Positions 34,087 to 42,826 are shown, counted from the first letter of the stretch. The stretch: DNA of 64,000 nucleotides from Streptomyces harbinensis (GCF_900116145.1 NZ_FPAB01000003.1:724351-788350); one strand, 5' to 3'. Numbers and translations are program-made. Notes: generated from the sequence alone by a model not told the origin.

Positions 34087-34805
34087 GTGAGGAGCGGCCC
34101 CTCTCCCTGGCCAAGGACCCGGACCCGGAACCGGAGCCCGGGGGACACCCCGGCGCCGGGCCGGGCCCGGAGACCGCGGACAGACCGGACACCCCGGACA
34201 CCCCGGGCATGGCGGTCTCCTCCTCCGCCGCCCGCTACGAGCCGGACGCCGCCGCCGGCCGGGGCCGCCCGGCCGGCCGTTTCTGGTCGGTGCGCCGCGC
34301 CCCGGCGGCCCTGGTCGCCCTCGTGCTGCTGCTGTGCGCGGCGGTGCTGCTCTACGACATCGCCTCGGTCCGCGCGGAGCGCCCGGTCGGCGCCTGGCGC
34401 CGCCGGCTCGCCGAGGAACTGTCCACCCGCACCCTGGACGACCCGTGGGTGATCACCGGCGCGGTGCTCGCCGTGCTGGCCGGGGCGTGGCTGATCACCC
34501 TGGCGCTCACCCCCGGGCTGCGCGGCCTGCTGCCGATGCGCCGGGAGAGCCCGCTGCTGCGCGCCGGCATCGAGCGCCGGGCGGCAGGCGTCGTGCTGCA
34601 CGACCGGGCGCTCCAGGTGCCCGGGGTGCGGACGGTGCGGGTCCGGGTCGGCCGGCGCCGGATCCGGGTGTGGGCGCAGGCGCACTTCCGCGATCTGCAC
34701 GAGGTACGGGCCGATCTGGACGCGGTGCTGGAGACGGGCATCGCCGGGCTCGGCCTGGCCGGAGCACCGGCGCTGACCGTACAGGTCCGCCGGCCGAAGG
34801 GATGA
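34083..34805 (+). CDS. DUF6286-type membrane protein of the Asp23 locus
   Basis: A 240-residue protein with an acidic, proline-rich N-terminus of about 60 residues, two membrane segments (PAALVALVLLLCAAVLLYDI near 77 and WVITGAVLAVLAGAWLITLA near 120) and a cytoplasmic C-terminal domain of strand-helix-strand type (VPGVRTVRVRVGRRRIRVWA). That C-terminal part resembles the Asp23/AmaP-type domain. GTG start coupled to the upstream stop. Likely a second membrane anchor for the Asp23 layer, in line with the neighbouring amaP. Confidence 0.78.
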   Translation: MSEERPLSLAKDPDPEPEPGGHPGAGPGPETADRPDTPDTPGMAVSSSAARYEPDAAAGRGRPAGRFWSVRRAPAALVALVLLLCAAVLLYDIASVRAERPVGAWRRRLAEELSTRTLDDPWVITGAVLAVLAGAWLITLALTPGLRGLLPMRRESPLLRAGIERRAAGVVLHDRALQVPGVRTVRVRVGRRRIRVWAQAHFRDLHEVRADLDAVLETGIAGLGLAGAPALTVQVRRPKG

Positions 34806-34815
34806 GGGAGACCGC

Positions 34816-35412
34816 ATGCTGCGCGTCACCAACCGGATCCTGCTCGCCCTGACCGGGACGGGCCTGCTGCTGGCCGGGCTCGCCGTGCTGGCGGCGGCGG
34901 CCGATCTGCCGGACCGCTGGGGCATCACCCTGCCGTCGGGCTACACCTGGCGCGGCCCGGACAGCGTGCTGCTCGGTTCCGACGGCCGGACCCGCTGGCA
35001 CGGAACGGGCTGGTGGTGGCCGCTGGTCCTGGGCCTGCTCGGCCTGCTGGTGCTGCTGGCCCTGTGGTGGCTGCTGGCCCAGCTGCGCCGCCGGCGGCTG
35101 GCCGAGATCCTGGTGGACAGCGGCGACGGCGTGGGCGCGCTGCTGCGCGGGCACGCGATGGAGGAAGTGGTGGCCGCCGAGGCCGAGTCGCTGCCGGGCG
35201 TGGACCGGGCCGGCGTCACCCTCACCGGCCGCCGCACGGAACCCGAGGCACGGGTCGGCCTGGTCCTGCTGCCCCAGGCGGAACCGGCCGAGGTGGTCCG
35301 GCGCCTGGAAGCCGAGTCCCTGCGCCACGCCCACCGCTCGGCGGGCCTGGAATCCCTCCCGGCGGAGGTCAGGCTGCGGGCCTCGAAACACCCGCCGGAG
35401 CGGATCAGCTGA
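34816..35412 (+). CDS. amaP: AmaP-like membrane anchor of Asp23
   Basis: A 198-residue protein. The first membrane helix (RILLALTGTGLLLAGLAVLA) and second (WWWPLVLGLLGLLVLLALWW) bracket a short external loop, followed by a cytoplasmic domain of about 110 residues. This is the AmaP layout that holds Asp23 at the membrane. It ends the five-gene envelope operon. Its stop overlaps, tail to tail by 8 bp, the stop of vapC, with no terminator between them. Confidence 0.82.
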   Translation: MLRVTNRILLALTGTGLLLAGLAVLAAAADLPDRWGITLPSGYTWRGPDSVLLGSDGRTRWHGTGWWWPLVLGLLGLLVLLALWWLLAQLRRRRLAEILVDSGDGVGALLRGHAMEEVVAAEAESLPGVDRAGVTLTGRRTEPEARVGLVLLPQAEPAEVVRRLEAESLRHAHRSAGLESLPAEVRLRASKHPPERIS

Positions 35413-35806
35413 CGACCTCGATCCGGCACCGCGCCCGGTCCGCCCTCAGCAACCGGGCGTCCGCGGTGACCAGCGGACAGTCGTAGACCTCGGCGGCGGC
35501 GATGTAGGCGGCGTCGTACCCGCTGACATTGCCGCGCAGCTCCCACATCCGGGGCAGCAGGGCGTCGGTGGGCACCACCGTGACCGCCATCCGGGGAATC
35601 CTGCTCAGCGCCTTGTGCGCCTGCTCGTCACTGAGCTTGCGGCCGAGCCACAGTCCGCGCAGGGCGCTGAACACCTCGGTCTTCCAATGCTCCGGGACGA
35701 CCCAGCCCGGATCACGGGCAGCCGCCGCGCGGGCCGACTTCACCCGGGGGTCCGAGCCCGGCTGGGCGAACAGCAACGCGGCGACCGACGCGTCGAGAAC
35801 GATCAC
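35405..35806 (-). CDS. vapC: VapC-type PIN-domain toxin
   Basis: A 133-residue PIN ribonuclease. The acidic metal-binding residues are all visible: D5 (MIVLDAS), E44 (KTEVFSAL), D98 (SGYDAAYIAAAE) and D116 (LVTADARL). Such toxins cut tRNA or rRNA when the antitoxin is lost. The GTG start overlaps the vapB stop by 4 bp (GTGA). The 3' end runs 8 bp into the convergent amaP gene, so the pair looks tightly inserted into an otherwise conserved region. Confidence 0.88.
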   Translation of the reverse strand: MIVLDASVAALLFAQPGSDPRVKSARAAAARDPGWVVPEHWKTEVFSALRGLWLGRKLSDEQAHKALSRIPRMAVTVVPTDALLPRMWELRGNVSGYDAAYIAAAEVYDCPLVTADARLLRADRARCRIEVVS

Positions 35807-36084
35807 GCGGCACCGTCCCGGCGGTCCGCTTCAGGACTGCCGAACACCCGGCCCCGTTCCGCACGGGCGTCGTCGAGAGCGGCCAGGACGTCTTCGACGG
35901 TCGGTCCGGGCTGTGGGGATTCGTCGTCGAGCTCTCTGATCAGGTCGAGATTTCTGCTGAAGGATGCCTCGCGCAGGACGAGAGCCAGCAGGAACGCCTG
36001 CAGGGACTGACCGTTCTCGCGCGCGCGTGCGGCGAGCGTGTCCCGGACGTCCTCGGGGACATCGCGGATCTGAAGCGCCACCAT
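35803..36084 (-). CDS. vapB: VapB-type antitoxin
   Basis: A 93-residue antitoxin. The N-terminal ribbon-helix-helix is VALQIRDVPEDVRDTLAARA followed by ENGQSLQAFLLALVLREA, as in FitA/VapB proteins. The acidic C-terminal half would thread into the toxin groove. The ATG at 36084 is chosen because a -10 box TACTAT lies exactly 6 nt upstream; an ATG 7 codons earlier would lie within that promoter. The repeated GCATG around the -10 is a likely site for self-repression by the VapBC complex. Confidence 0.87.
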   Translation of the reverse strand: MVALQIRDVPEDVRDTLAARARENGQSLQAFLLALVLREASFSRNLDLIRELDDESPQPGPTVEDVLAALDDARAERGRVFGSPEADRRDGAA

Positions 36085-36090
36085 GCATGC

Positions 36091-36096
36091 ATAGTA
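36091..36096 (-). promoter_or_regulatory. vapBC -10 box with flanking GCATG repeats
   Basis: TACTAT on the minus strand ends 6 nt before the vapB ATG (leaderless). GCATG lies on both sides of it, forming a small symmetrical element that would block transcription if bound. Confidence 0.5.
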
Positions 36097-36135
36097 CATG
36101 CGCACCGCAGGTGCAGTGCATTGGGCGAGTGCCCG

Positions 36136-36972
36136 TCAGCCCGCTGTGCCCGCCGTGGCGGGGGTCTTCGGTCCGGGGCCGGTGGCGGGGTCCGGGGTGG
36201 CCGGCCGCTTCTTCGCCTCCGCCGCCTGGTCGTGCAGTTCGCGGCGGAGCAGGATGATCCAGCCCGCCGGGACGCCCGCCGCGAAGATCCACCACTGGAT
36301 GGCGTAGGCGAAGTGCGCGCCGATGCCGGTGTGGTCCGGCTCGTCGCGGGGGAGCGGGGCGCCCTCCGCCTCATCGGCCGGGGAGCTGTCCGTCAGATCG
36401 ATGAAGCCGCCGAGCATCGGCGTCCCCAGCTCCGCCGCGCGCTGCTCGCTGTTCACGAGCATCACCATGCGGTCCGGCAGCCCGGGCCGGTCCTTGATGC
36501 CGGTGTTCCCGGTGGTCTCGTCCACCATCAGCCGGCCGGTCACCGTGACCTCGCCGGCCGGCGGGGCCGGCACCTCGGGGGCCACGGTCACATCGCCGCC
36601 CGCCGGGACCCAGCCCCGGTTGACCAGCACGGCCGTGCCGTCGTCCCGGATCAGCGGCGTCTGCACCAGATAGCCGACCTCGTCGTTCGGCCCGGTGCGC
36701 GAGCGCGTCAGCACCTCGTGGCCGGCGTCGTACACCCCCGTGGCGGACACCGGCCGGAACCGGTCGGCCGGGTCGGGGCCGGCGCCCACCGAGGACAGCT
36801 CGTCCATCGGCACCACCGGCGCCGCCAGGCTCCGCGAGATCAGCTCGTTGCGATCGACCCGCTGCTCGTGCCGGTGCAACTGCCAGAAGCCCAGCCACAC
36901 GAAGGCCGGGATCAGCGCGAGGGCGACCAGCGTGAGGATCACCCACTGCCGCGTCAGCAGAAAGCGGTACAC
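36136..36972 (-). CDS. SURF1 family protein (cytochrome oxidase assembly)
   Basis: A 278-residue SURF1 protein that helps insert haem a into cytochrome c oxidase. Two membrane helices bracket the external domain: WVILTLVALALIPAFVWLGF at residues 10-29, with the family motif GFWQLHRHEQR, and AIQWWIFAAGVPAGWIILLR near residue 225. VLVNRGWVPAG is the other conserved SURF1 stretch. GTG start. The C-terminus is an added alanine/proline tail. It lies upstream of vapB on the same strand, 51 bp away. Confidence 0.9.
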   Translation of the reverse strand: MYRFLLTRQWVILTLVALALIPAFVWLGFWQLHRHEQRVDRNELISRSLAAPVVPMDELSSVGAGPDPADRFRPVSATGVYDAGHEVLTRSRTGPNDEVGYLVQTPLIRDDGTAVLVNRGWVPAGGDVTVAPEVPAPPAGEVTVTGRLMVDETTGNTGIKDRPGLPDRMVMLVNSEQRAAELGTPMLGGFIDLTDSSPADEAEGAPLPRDEPDHTGIGAHFAYAIQWWIFAAGVPAGWIILLRRELHDQAAEAKKRPATPDPATGPGPKTPATAGTAG

Positions 36973-36997
36973 GGCTGACGACGTTACCCGAACGGGG

Positions 36998-38020
36998 TCA
37001 CACCTCCGGAGCCGGGGCCACCTCCCGCAGCAGATGGGTGAACGCCGCCTCGTCCAGCACCGGCGTGCCGTACGCCCTGGCCTTGGCCACCTTGCTGGTG
37101 GGGGCCTGCGGATCGTTGGTGACCAGCAGACTCGTCAGCCGCGACACGCTGCCGGCGATGTGCAGCCCGGCCTCGAACGCCTGGTCCTCCAGCAGCTCCC
37201 GGTCCACCGAGGTGTCCCCGGAGAACGCCACCCGCATGCCCTGCACCAGCCGCCCGCCCGGCTCGTAACGGCCCGGATTGGGGTACGGGCACGGGGGCCG
37301 CCGCTTGCTCGCCCGCCACCCCGGCCGCCAGGCCGTGCCGCCCCCGGACCGGCCGCCCGCCGCCGCGCCCGCCGCACCCGACGCCGTCTGCGGCCAGTCG
37401 GTGACCGGCAGACACGTCAGCAACGGCAGCGGCAGCCGCAGCCGGGCCGCCTGCTGAAGGCTCGGCCGGAACGCCTCCGCCAGCACCCGCGCGTCGTCCA
37501 GCGCGTGGTGCGCCCGCCGCTGCTCCACCCCGAAGTGGGCGGCCAGGGTCTCCAGCCGGTGATTCGCCAGCGGCAGCCGCAGCGCCTTGGACAACTGGAT
37601 CGTGCACAGCCGCTGCTCCACCGGTGCCACCCGGTCCGCGCGGGCGTACTCCCGGGCGATCATCTTCCAGTCGAAGACGGCGTTGTGCGCGACCAGCACC
37701 CGTCCCTCGAGACGCCGCGCGAACTCCTCGGCGATCTGCCCGAACAACGGCGCGTCCGCCAGCATCGCGCTGGTCAGTCCGTGAATCCAGGTCGGACCCG
37801 GGTCACGCTCCGGGTTGACCGGCGTGTACCAGTGGTCCTCCACCTCCCCCCTGGCGGTCAGTCGGTAGACCGCCGCCGATACGATCCGGTCATCCGGTGC
37901 GAGCCCCGTGGTCTCCACATCCACCACCGCGTACCCGCCGGGGTAACCGGAGGGCCAGGGCACGCCCGCGGACTGCTGTCCGGGAACCTCAACTGTGGTT
38001 GCCTGGTGGTCTTCGAGCAT
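36998..38020 (-). CDS. DEDDh 3'-5' exonuclease with C-terminal BRCT domain
   Basis: A 340-residue protein related to DnaQ/epsilon. Exonuclease motifs are YAVVDVETTGLAPDDRIV (ExoI, D and E), VLVAHNAVFDWKMI (ExoII) and HHALDDARVLAEAF (ExoIII with the H of DEDDh). A glycine/serine-rich linker leads to a BRCT domain (MRVAFSGDTSVDRELLEDQA, SLLVTNDPQAPTSKVAKAR). Probably a proofreading or repair nuclease. The ATG at 38020 gives the proper N-terminus. A -10-like TATCCT lies 8 nt upstream. It diverges from moaA. Confidence 0.88.
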   Translation of the reverse strand: MLEDHQATTVEVPGQQSAGVPWPSGYPGGYAVVDVETTGLAPDDRIVSAAVYRLTARGEVEDHWYTPVNPERDPGPTWIHGLTSAMLADAPLFGQIAEEFARRLEGRVLVAHNAVFDWKMIAREYARADRVAPVEQRLCTIQLSKALRLPLANHRLETLAAHFGVEQRRAHHALDDARVLAEAFRPSLQQAARLRLPLPLLTCLPVTDWPQTASGAAGAAAGGRSGGGTAWRPGWRASKRRPPCPYPNPGRYEPGGRLVQGMRVAFSGDTSVDRELLEDQAFEAGLHIAGSVSRLTSLLVTNDPQAPTSKVAKARAYGTPVLDEAAFTHLLREVAPAPEV

Positions 38021-38098
38021 GGTCCCTGAGGATACGGGCCGCCACCGACAGCGCTCCCACCCCGGCCGCGAGTTGACGGCACCGTCGGCGGCGTGCCG

Positions 38099-38104
38099 TA
38101 CGCT
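38099..38104 (+). promoter_or_regulatory. moaA -10 box (leaderless start)
   Basis: TACGCT ends 7 nt before the moaA ATG. TTGACG lies upstream at 38073-38078, but with a long 20-nt spacer. Confidence 0.45.
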
Positions 38105-38111
38105 GCGAAGC

Positions 38112-39101
38112 ATGTTGTCGGACACCTACGGCCGCGTCGCCACCGATCTGCGGGTCTCGCTGACCGACCGCTGCAATCTGCGCTGCACCTACTGCATGCC
38201 CGAGGAGGGCCTGCGCTGGCTGCCCAGACCCGAACTGCTGACCGACGACGAGATCGTCCGGCTGGTGACCGTGGCCGTGCGCGAACTCGGCGTCACCGAG
38301 GTCCGGTTCACCGGCGGCGAGCCACTGCTGCGCCCCGGTCTGGTGTCGATCGTGGAGCGCTGCGCCGCGCTCACCCCGCGCCCCCGGCTCTCCCTGACCA
38401 GCAACGGCATCGGCCTGGAACGGGTCGCCCCCGCCCTGCGCGCGGCGGGCCTGGACCGGGTCAACGTCTCGCTCGACACCCTCGACCCACAGACCTTCCG
38501 CACCCTCACCCGCCGCGACCGGCACGCCGACGTCCTGCGCGGCCTGGCCGCCGCCCGGGTCGCCGGGCTCGACCCGGTCAAGGTCAACGCCGTCCTCATG
38601 CCCGGCGTCAACGACACCGAGGCACCCGATCTCCTTGAATGGGCGATCCGGCACGGGTACGAACTGCGCTTCATCGAGCAGATGCCGCTGGACCCGCAGC
38701 ACGGCTGGCAGCGCGACACCATGATCACCGCCGAGGACATCCTGCGCTCGCTCGCCACCCGCTTCACCCTCACCCCGGAGAGCGCCGAAGCCCGCGGCGC
38801 GGCCCCCGCCGAGCGCTGGACGGTGGACGGCGGCCCGCACCGGGTCGGCGTCATCGCCTCCGTCACCCGGCCGTTCTGCCGCACCTGCGACCGCACCCGG
38901 CTCACCGCCGACGGACAGGTGCGCACCTGTCTGTTCGCCCGCGAGGAATCCGATCTGCGCGGCGCCCTGCGCGGCGGGGCCGACGACGCGGAACTGGCCG
39001 AACGCTGGCGCACCGCCATGCACGGCAAGAAGGCCGGCTCCGGACTGGACGACCCGTCCTTCCTCCAGCCGCAGCGCCCCATGTCCGCGATCGGCGGCTG
39101 A
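38112..39101 (+). CDS. moaA: GTP 3',8-cyclase MoaA
   Basis: A 329-residue radical SAM enzyme, first step of molybdenum cofactor synthesis from GTP. The SAM cluster is C21, C25, C28 in DRCNLRCTYCMP. The C-terminal cluster is RPFCRTCDRTR plus VRTCLF, and the chain ends in the catalytic Gly-Gly (SAIGG). FTGGEPLLRP is the SAM glycine motif. The ATG at 38112 fits the family N-terminus. No other mo- genes are adjacent. The stop abuts the stop of the convergent small gene without a gap. Confidence 0.95.
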   Translation: MLSDTYGRVATDLRVSLTDRCNLRCTYCMPEEGLRWLPRPELLTDDEIVRLVTVAVRELGVTEVRFTGGEPLLRPGLVSIVERCAALTPRPRLSLTSNGIGLERVAPALRAAGLDRVNVSLDTLDPQTFRTLTRRDRHADVLRGLAAARVAGLDPVKVNAVLMPGVNDTEAPDLLEWAIRHGYELRFIEQMPLDPQHGWQRDTMITAEDILRSLATRFTLTPESAEARGAAPAERWTVDGGPHRVGVIASVTRPFCRTCDRTRLTADGQVRTCLFAREESDLRGALRGGADDAELAERWRTAMHGKKAGSGLDDPSFLQPQRPMSAIGG

Positions 39102-39353
39102 TCAGCCCCCGGCGCCGTTCTCCGCCGCCCGCCACTCGGCGAGCGGCACCACGTCCTTCAAGAAGCCCCGCACACCGAGGAACTGCCCCAGATGTTCCCG
39201 GTGCTCCTCGCAGGCCAGCCAGGTCTTGCGGCGCTCGGGGGTGTGCAGTTTCGGGTTGTTCCAGGCCAGCACCCATACGGCGGGCTCGCGGCAGCCCTTG
39301 GCGGAACAGATCAGCGGCTCATCGGCCAGGGGTTCGTCGGACACGGAGACCAT
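39102..39353 (-). CDS. Small cysteine-containing protein (unrecognised)
   Basis: An 83-residue protein with a possible zinc-binding layout: CSAKGC at residues 16-21 and CEEHREH at 48-54. Conserved small proteins of this kind near moaA in Streptomyces often carry an acetone-carboxylase label that I do not think is meaningful. The ends TWLACEEHREHLGQFLGVRG and NNPKLHTPERRK are its most distinctive parts. Its stop is directly adjacent to the moaA stop. Function unknown. Confidence 0.75.
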   Translation of the reverse strand: MVSVSDEPLADEPLICSAKGCREPAVWVLAWNNPKLHTPERRKTWLACEEHREHLGQFLGVRGFLKDVVPLAEWRAAENGAGG

Positions 39354-39377
39354 CCAACACCCTCACCCCGGACATGG

Positions 39378-39415
39378 CGACGCCGGGCAGCCACGGGGGG
39401 AGCCGCCCGGCGTCG
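39378..39415 (-). terminator. Hairpin after the DUF3099 gene
   Basis: A perfect 11-bp stem (CGACGCCGGGC at 39378-39388 with 39405-39415) and a 16-nt loop lie 120 bp beyond the DUF3099 stop and just upstream of the small cysteine-protein gene. Confidence 0.5.
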
Positions 39416-39535
39416 GTCCGTCGCTCCGACGGGGGATACGGAGCGCTCTTGAAGTATGACATGCCATGCCCGCCGGTGTGCAGCCGAAGGGCTCATATTC
39501 CGTTGAGCCTTTCCTGAGCTTCGCAACCGAATACA

Positions 39536-39904
39536 TCAACTCGTATGACTGTGCTGCCCGTTCGAGGGCGTATCCAGGTGGGAAGCGGGCGGCAGCGCGG
39601 TCCGGGAAGCACTGGTGATGAAGGTGGACGGCAGCGCCGGCGAGTTCTCCCGGCCCGCATTCGCGATCACCACGGCGATGTAAGGCATCACCGTTCCGAG
39701 AACCAGAGTTGCGATGGCAATCGGGCGGCTGGTGTCCCACAACACAAATGTGAGGAGTACCGCAGCCGTACGCACCAACATGGAAATGACATAACGTCGC
39801 TGCCGTCCCCGGACGTCCTCCGCCAGCCCGCGCCGGGCGCCGGTGATCCGGTACACGGACCCCTCACCGGCCGCCCCGGCCCCGCTCCGCCGCCACCGCG
39901 CCAT
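39536..39904 (-). CDS. DUF3099 family membrane protein
   Basis: A 122-residue protein. A basic N-terminus with a VYRITGARRGLAEDVRGRQR block precedes two membrane helices (VISMLVRTAAVLLTFVLWDT and IAIATLVLGTVMPYIAVVIA) and a polar tail. This is the DUF3099 pattern, commonly found near moaA in streptomycetes. GAGGAG lies 8 nt before the ATG. It starts 41 bp after tyrS ends on the same strand. Function unknown. Confidence 0.85.
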   Translation of the reverse strand: MARWRRSGAGAAGEGSVYRITGARRGLAEDVRGRQRRYVISMLVRTAAVLLTFVLWDTSRPIAIATLVLGTVMPYIAVVIANAGRENSPALPSTFITSASRTALPPASHLDTPSNGQHSHTS

Positions 39905-39945
39905 GCCGCACGCTCCTCACCTCGGGAGCCGGCCGCCGCCCTCGG

Positions 39946-41367
39946 TCAGCGGCGCACCAGCAGTGCGAGCTTACGCCCGGCCTTCAGGTACACCCCGGCC
40001 GGCCGCTCCCCGCCGTCCTGCGCCGCGGTCACCTCGTCGGCCACCTCGGCCAGCGACCGGGTCACCGCCGCCTCGCCCAGCACCTCGCTGCGCTGCCCGC
40101 CGCCCGGGTACTCCACCACGATCCGCAGCGCGTTCTGCTTGGCCAGCCGCCGGGCCGCCGACGAGGACGCCGCGAACTCCAGCACCCGGGTCAGCACCGC
40201 GTCGATCCGCTCCGCGCCGTGCTCGGCCAGATCCACCTCGGGCAGCGTCCCGACCTCGGTGAAGCTCTTCCTCGAGAACTGCGCCGTGAACCCGGCCCGC
40301 GCCGCCATCGCCGCCTCGACCCCGTACAGCGCGGCCACCATCTCCCCGGCCAGCACCTTCTTCAGGTCCATCGGGTGCAGCGAACCGTCCGCCACCCGGG
40401 CCAGCGCCCCGGCGATCTCCGGATCGGTCCACTCCGTCCACGCCCGCAGGTACGGCTCCATCAGCCGGTCCGGCACCGACATGATCTTGCCGAACACCTC
40501 GTCCGCCGGCGCCGACAGACCCACGTAGTTGCCCTTGGACTTCGACATCTTCGCGCCGGTGCCGTCGGTGCCCTCCACCAGCGGCATCGTCACCACCAGC
40601 TGCGGCTGCTGCCCGTAGATCTCCATCACACGGCGGCCCATCTGCATGTTCAGCAGCTGGTCCACACCGCCCAGCTCGATGTCGGCGTCGATCTCCGCCG
40701 AGTCGATCGCCATCGCCACCGGGTAGATCAGCTCCGACATGGTCAGCCCGTGGCCGCCCTCAAGACGGGTGCGGAAGTCCTCCCGCTGGAGCAGCGAGGA
40801 CGCCGGCACCTGCGACAGCACCCCGATCAGCTTCGGCAGCGTGATGCCCGCCAGCCACTCGCTGTTGTGCCGGAACTCCACCCGCTCGAAATCGAAGAAC
40901 GGCTTCACCTGGCCCCGGTACCCGGCCAGGTTCGCCGCGATGTCCTCGTCCGACAGCGGCGGACGCTCCGCCGAACGCCCCGAGGGGTCACCGATCTTCG
41001 CCGTGATGTCCCCGATGATCAGCGTCACCGCGTGGCCCATCCGCTGGAAGCGGCTGAGCACGATCACCGGCACCGCGTGCCCCAGATGCACATCGGCCGC
41101 CGTCGGGTCGATCCCGAGCTTCACCCGCAGCCCGCGCCCCTCGGCCCGCGCCGCCTCGATGTCCGCCGCCAGCTTGTCCACCGACGGCAGCACCTCGACC
41201 GCGCGGGCCGCGATCAGCTCCGCCTGCTCCCGCGCCGGCAGATCCGTCAGGTCCAGATAACGCCGCGATCCCGTCTCCGCCAGCAGCTGCCGCACGGTGG
41301 AGTCGGAGGAGAGGTCCTGCGCGAGCAGCGCGGATGCGCGCTGCACGGAGTCGCCGAGGCGTGTCAC
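39946..41367 (-). CDS. tyrS: Tyrosyl-tRNA synthetase
   Basis: A 473-residue class I synthetase charging tRNA-Tyr. The HIGH motif is HLGHAVP after KLGIDPTAADV, and the KMSKS motif is AKMSKSKGNY. The LGGVDQLLNMQMGR stretch belongs to the tyrosine site. The C-terminal S4-like RNA-binding segment ends in GVYLKAGRKLALLV. The start is GTG with AGGA upstream; the first 35 residues are an extra extension relative to short bacterial forms, and internal starts are possible. No T-box leader fits in the 58-bp upstream gap. Confidence 0.95.
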   Translation of the reverse strand: MTRLGDSVQRASALLAQDLSSDSTVRQLLAETGSRRYLDLTDLPAREQAELIAARAVEVLPSVDKLAADIEAARAEGRGLRVKLGIDPTAADVHLGHAVPVIVLSRFQRMGHAVTLIIGDITAKIGDPSGRSAERPPLSDEDIAANLAGYRGQVKPFFDFERVEFRHNSEWLAGITLPKLIGVLSQVPASSLLQREDFRTRLEGGHGLTMSELIYPVAMAIDSAEIDADIELGGVDQLLNMQMGRRVMEIYGQQPQLVVTMPLVEGTDGTGAKMSKSKGNYVGLSAPADEVFGKIMSVPDRLMEPYLRAWTEWTDPEIAGALARVADGSLHPMDLKKVLAGEMVAALYGVEAAMAARAGFTAQFSRKSFTEVGTLPEVDLAEHGAERIDAVLTRVLEFAASSSAARRLAKQNALRIVVEYPGGGQRSEVLGEAAVTRSLAEVADEVTAAQDGGERPAGVYLKAGRKLALLVRR

Positions 41368-41425
41368 GTTCAGTCCTGAAGGTCGACGGTCGGATGGGAA
41401 ACAGAAGATCGGACGCAGTCTACGG

Positions 41426-42826
41426 TCACACGCCGGGGCTCACCGAGCTCATATTGAACCCGGGCACCCGCAGCGCGGGCATCGCGGTGCGCGGGAAGTA
41501 GTCGCCCCACTCCCGCGACCGGGTCACCTCACTGCGCCCCGCCTCGCTCGCCCTGGCCAGCACATCGACCGGGGACTCGTTGAAGCGGAAGTTGTTCACC
41601 ACCCCGCTCACCTCCCCGTTCTCCACCAGGAACACCCCGTCCCTGGTCAGCCCGGTCAGCAGCAGCGTGGCCGGATCGACCTCGCGGATGTACCACAGCG
41701 AGGTGACCAGCAGCCCCCGCTCGGTGTCGGCCACCATCTCCTGGAGCGAACGGGTCCCCCCGGCCTCCAGCAGCAGGTTGTCGGTCAGCGGCGCCACCGG
41801 CAGACCGGTCACCCCCGACGAGTACCGGGTGGTCGGCAACTGCCGCAGCACCCCGCCCCGCACCCAGTCGGTACGTCCCAGCGGCAGCCCGTTGTCGAAC
41901 ACCGACACCTCGGGCGACAGACCGCCGCCCGAGGCGTGCGCGATCAGGAACGGAGCCGCCTCCGTCCCTGGTGCCGCCGGATCGCTGTACAGATCCACCG
42001 GCAGCCGCGACAGCTTCTCGCCCACCCGGGTACCGCCGCCCGCCCGGCTGAACACCGTCCGGCCGTCGTGCGCCTTGCGCGCGTCCGCCGTCCAGTACAG
42101 GTAGATCAGCAGATCCGCCACCGACGACGGCGGCAGCAGCGTCTCGTACCGCCCGGCCGGCAGGTCGATCCGCCGCCGCGCCCACTGAAGGCGCTGCGCC
42201 AGCTCCGCCTCCAGCGCCGCCACGTCCACGTCCGAGAAATCGGCGGTGGGCACCGTCACATAGGAGGACCGGGTACGGTCCGGGGACTTCGCGTTGATCT
42301 CCACGTGCCCCGCCCGCTGGTCGTGCCGCAGCCGCAGCCCGCCCGAGGTGCCCAGATAGGTGGAGGTGATGTCGTGCGAGGCGAACCCGAACAGCTCCCG
42401 GTCCGCCGCCCGCGAGCGCGCGAAGCTCTCCCCGAGCGCCGGCGCGAACTCCGCGAAGACATCGGGCGAGGTGACCTCCGGGTCCTCCGTGAACCCGGGC
42501 GCCGCCCCGTCCCCTGACAGCAGCGGCGCGGCGTCCTCGGCCGGCGGCGCCTGCCGCGCCGCCTCCTCCGCGGCCCGCACCAGCGGCTCCAGCTCCGCAT
42601 CCGTCACCGCGCTGCGCGAGACCACCCCGGCGGCCGTGCCCTGCGCCCCGTCCACCGTGGCGATCACCGTCAGGGTCCGGCCCCGGGTCACCCCGTTGGT
42701 GGTCAGCGTGTTGCCCGCCCACCGCAGATTGGCGCTGGAGTTCTCCTCGGCGAGCACCACCAGACCGTCGGCCCGCGACAGTTCCAGCGCCCGTTCCACG
42801 ATCTCGTACGGCTTGCCGGCGCTCAT
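41426..42826 (-). CDS. tldE: TldE/PmbA-type metalloprotease subunit
   Basis: A 466-residue TldE (PmbA) protein, partner of TldD in a heterodimeric protease that trims peptides such as microcins and other modified peptides. It has the fold blocks (NSSANLRWAGNTLTTNGVTR, VSGVVNNFRFNESPVDVL) but no HExxxH motif, as expected for the non-catalytic partner. tldD lies directly upstream on the same strand (93 bp). Confidence 0.88.
   Translation of the reverse strand: MSAGKPYEIVERALELSRADGLVVLAEENSSANLRWAGNTLTTNGVTRGRTLTVIATVDGAQGTAAGVVSRSAVTDAELEPLVRAAEEAARQAPPAEDAAPLLSGDGAAPGFTEDPEVTSPDVFAEFAPALGESFARSRAADRELFGFASHDITSTYLGTSGGLRLRHDQRAGHVEINAKSPDRTRSSYVTVPTADFSDVDVAALEAELAQRLQWARRRIDLPAGRYETLLPPSSVADLLIYLYWTADARKAHDGRTVFSRAGGGTRVGEKLSRLPVDLYSDPAAPGTEAAPFLIAHASGGGLSPEVSVFDNGLPLGRTDWVRGGVLRQLPTTRYSSGVTGLPVAPLTDNLLLEAGGTRSLQEMVADTERGLLVTSLWYIREVDPATLLLTGLTRDGVFLVENGEVSGVVNNFRFNESPVDVLARASEAGRSEVTRSREWGDYFPRTAMPALRVPGFNMSSVSPGV

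Noticed and set aside
39416..39535. Short gene between the small cysteine protein and the DUF3099 gene
   Set aside because: The stretch is less GC-rich, but no frame has a start with a ribosome site.
41368..41425. T-box leader before tyrS
   Set aside because: Only 58 bp separate tyrS from the next gene upstream, too little for a T-box, and no T-box core sequence is present.
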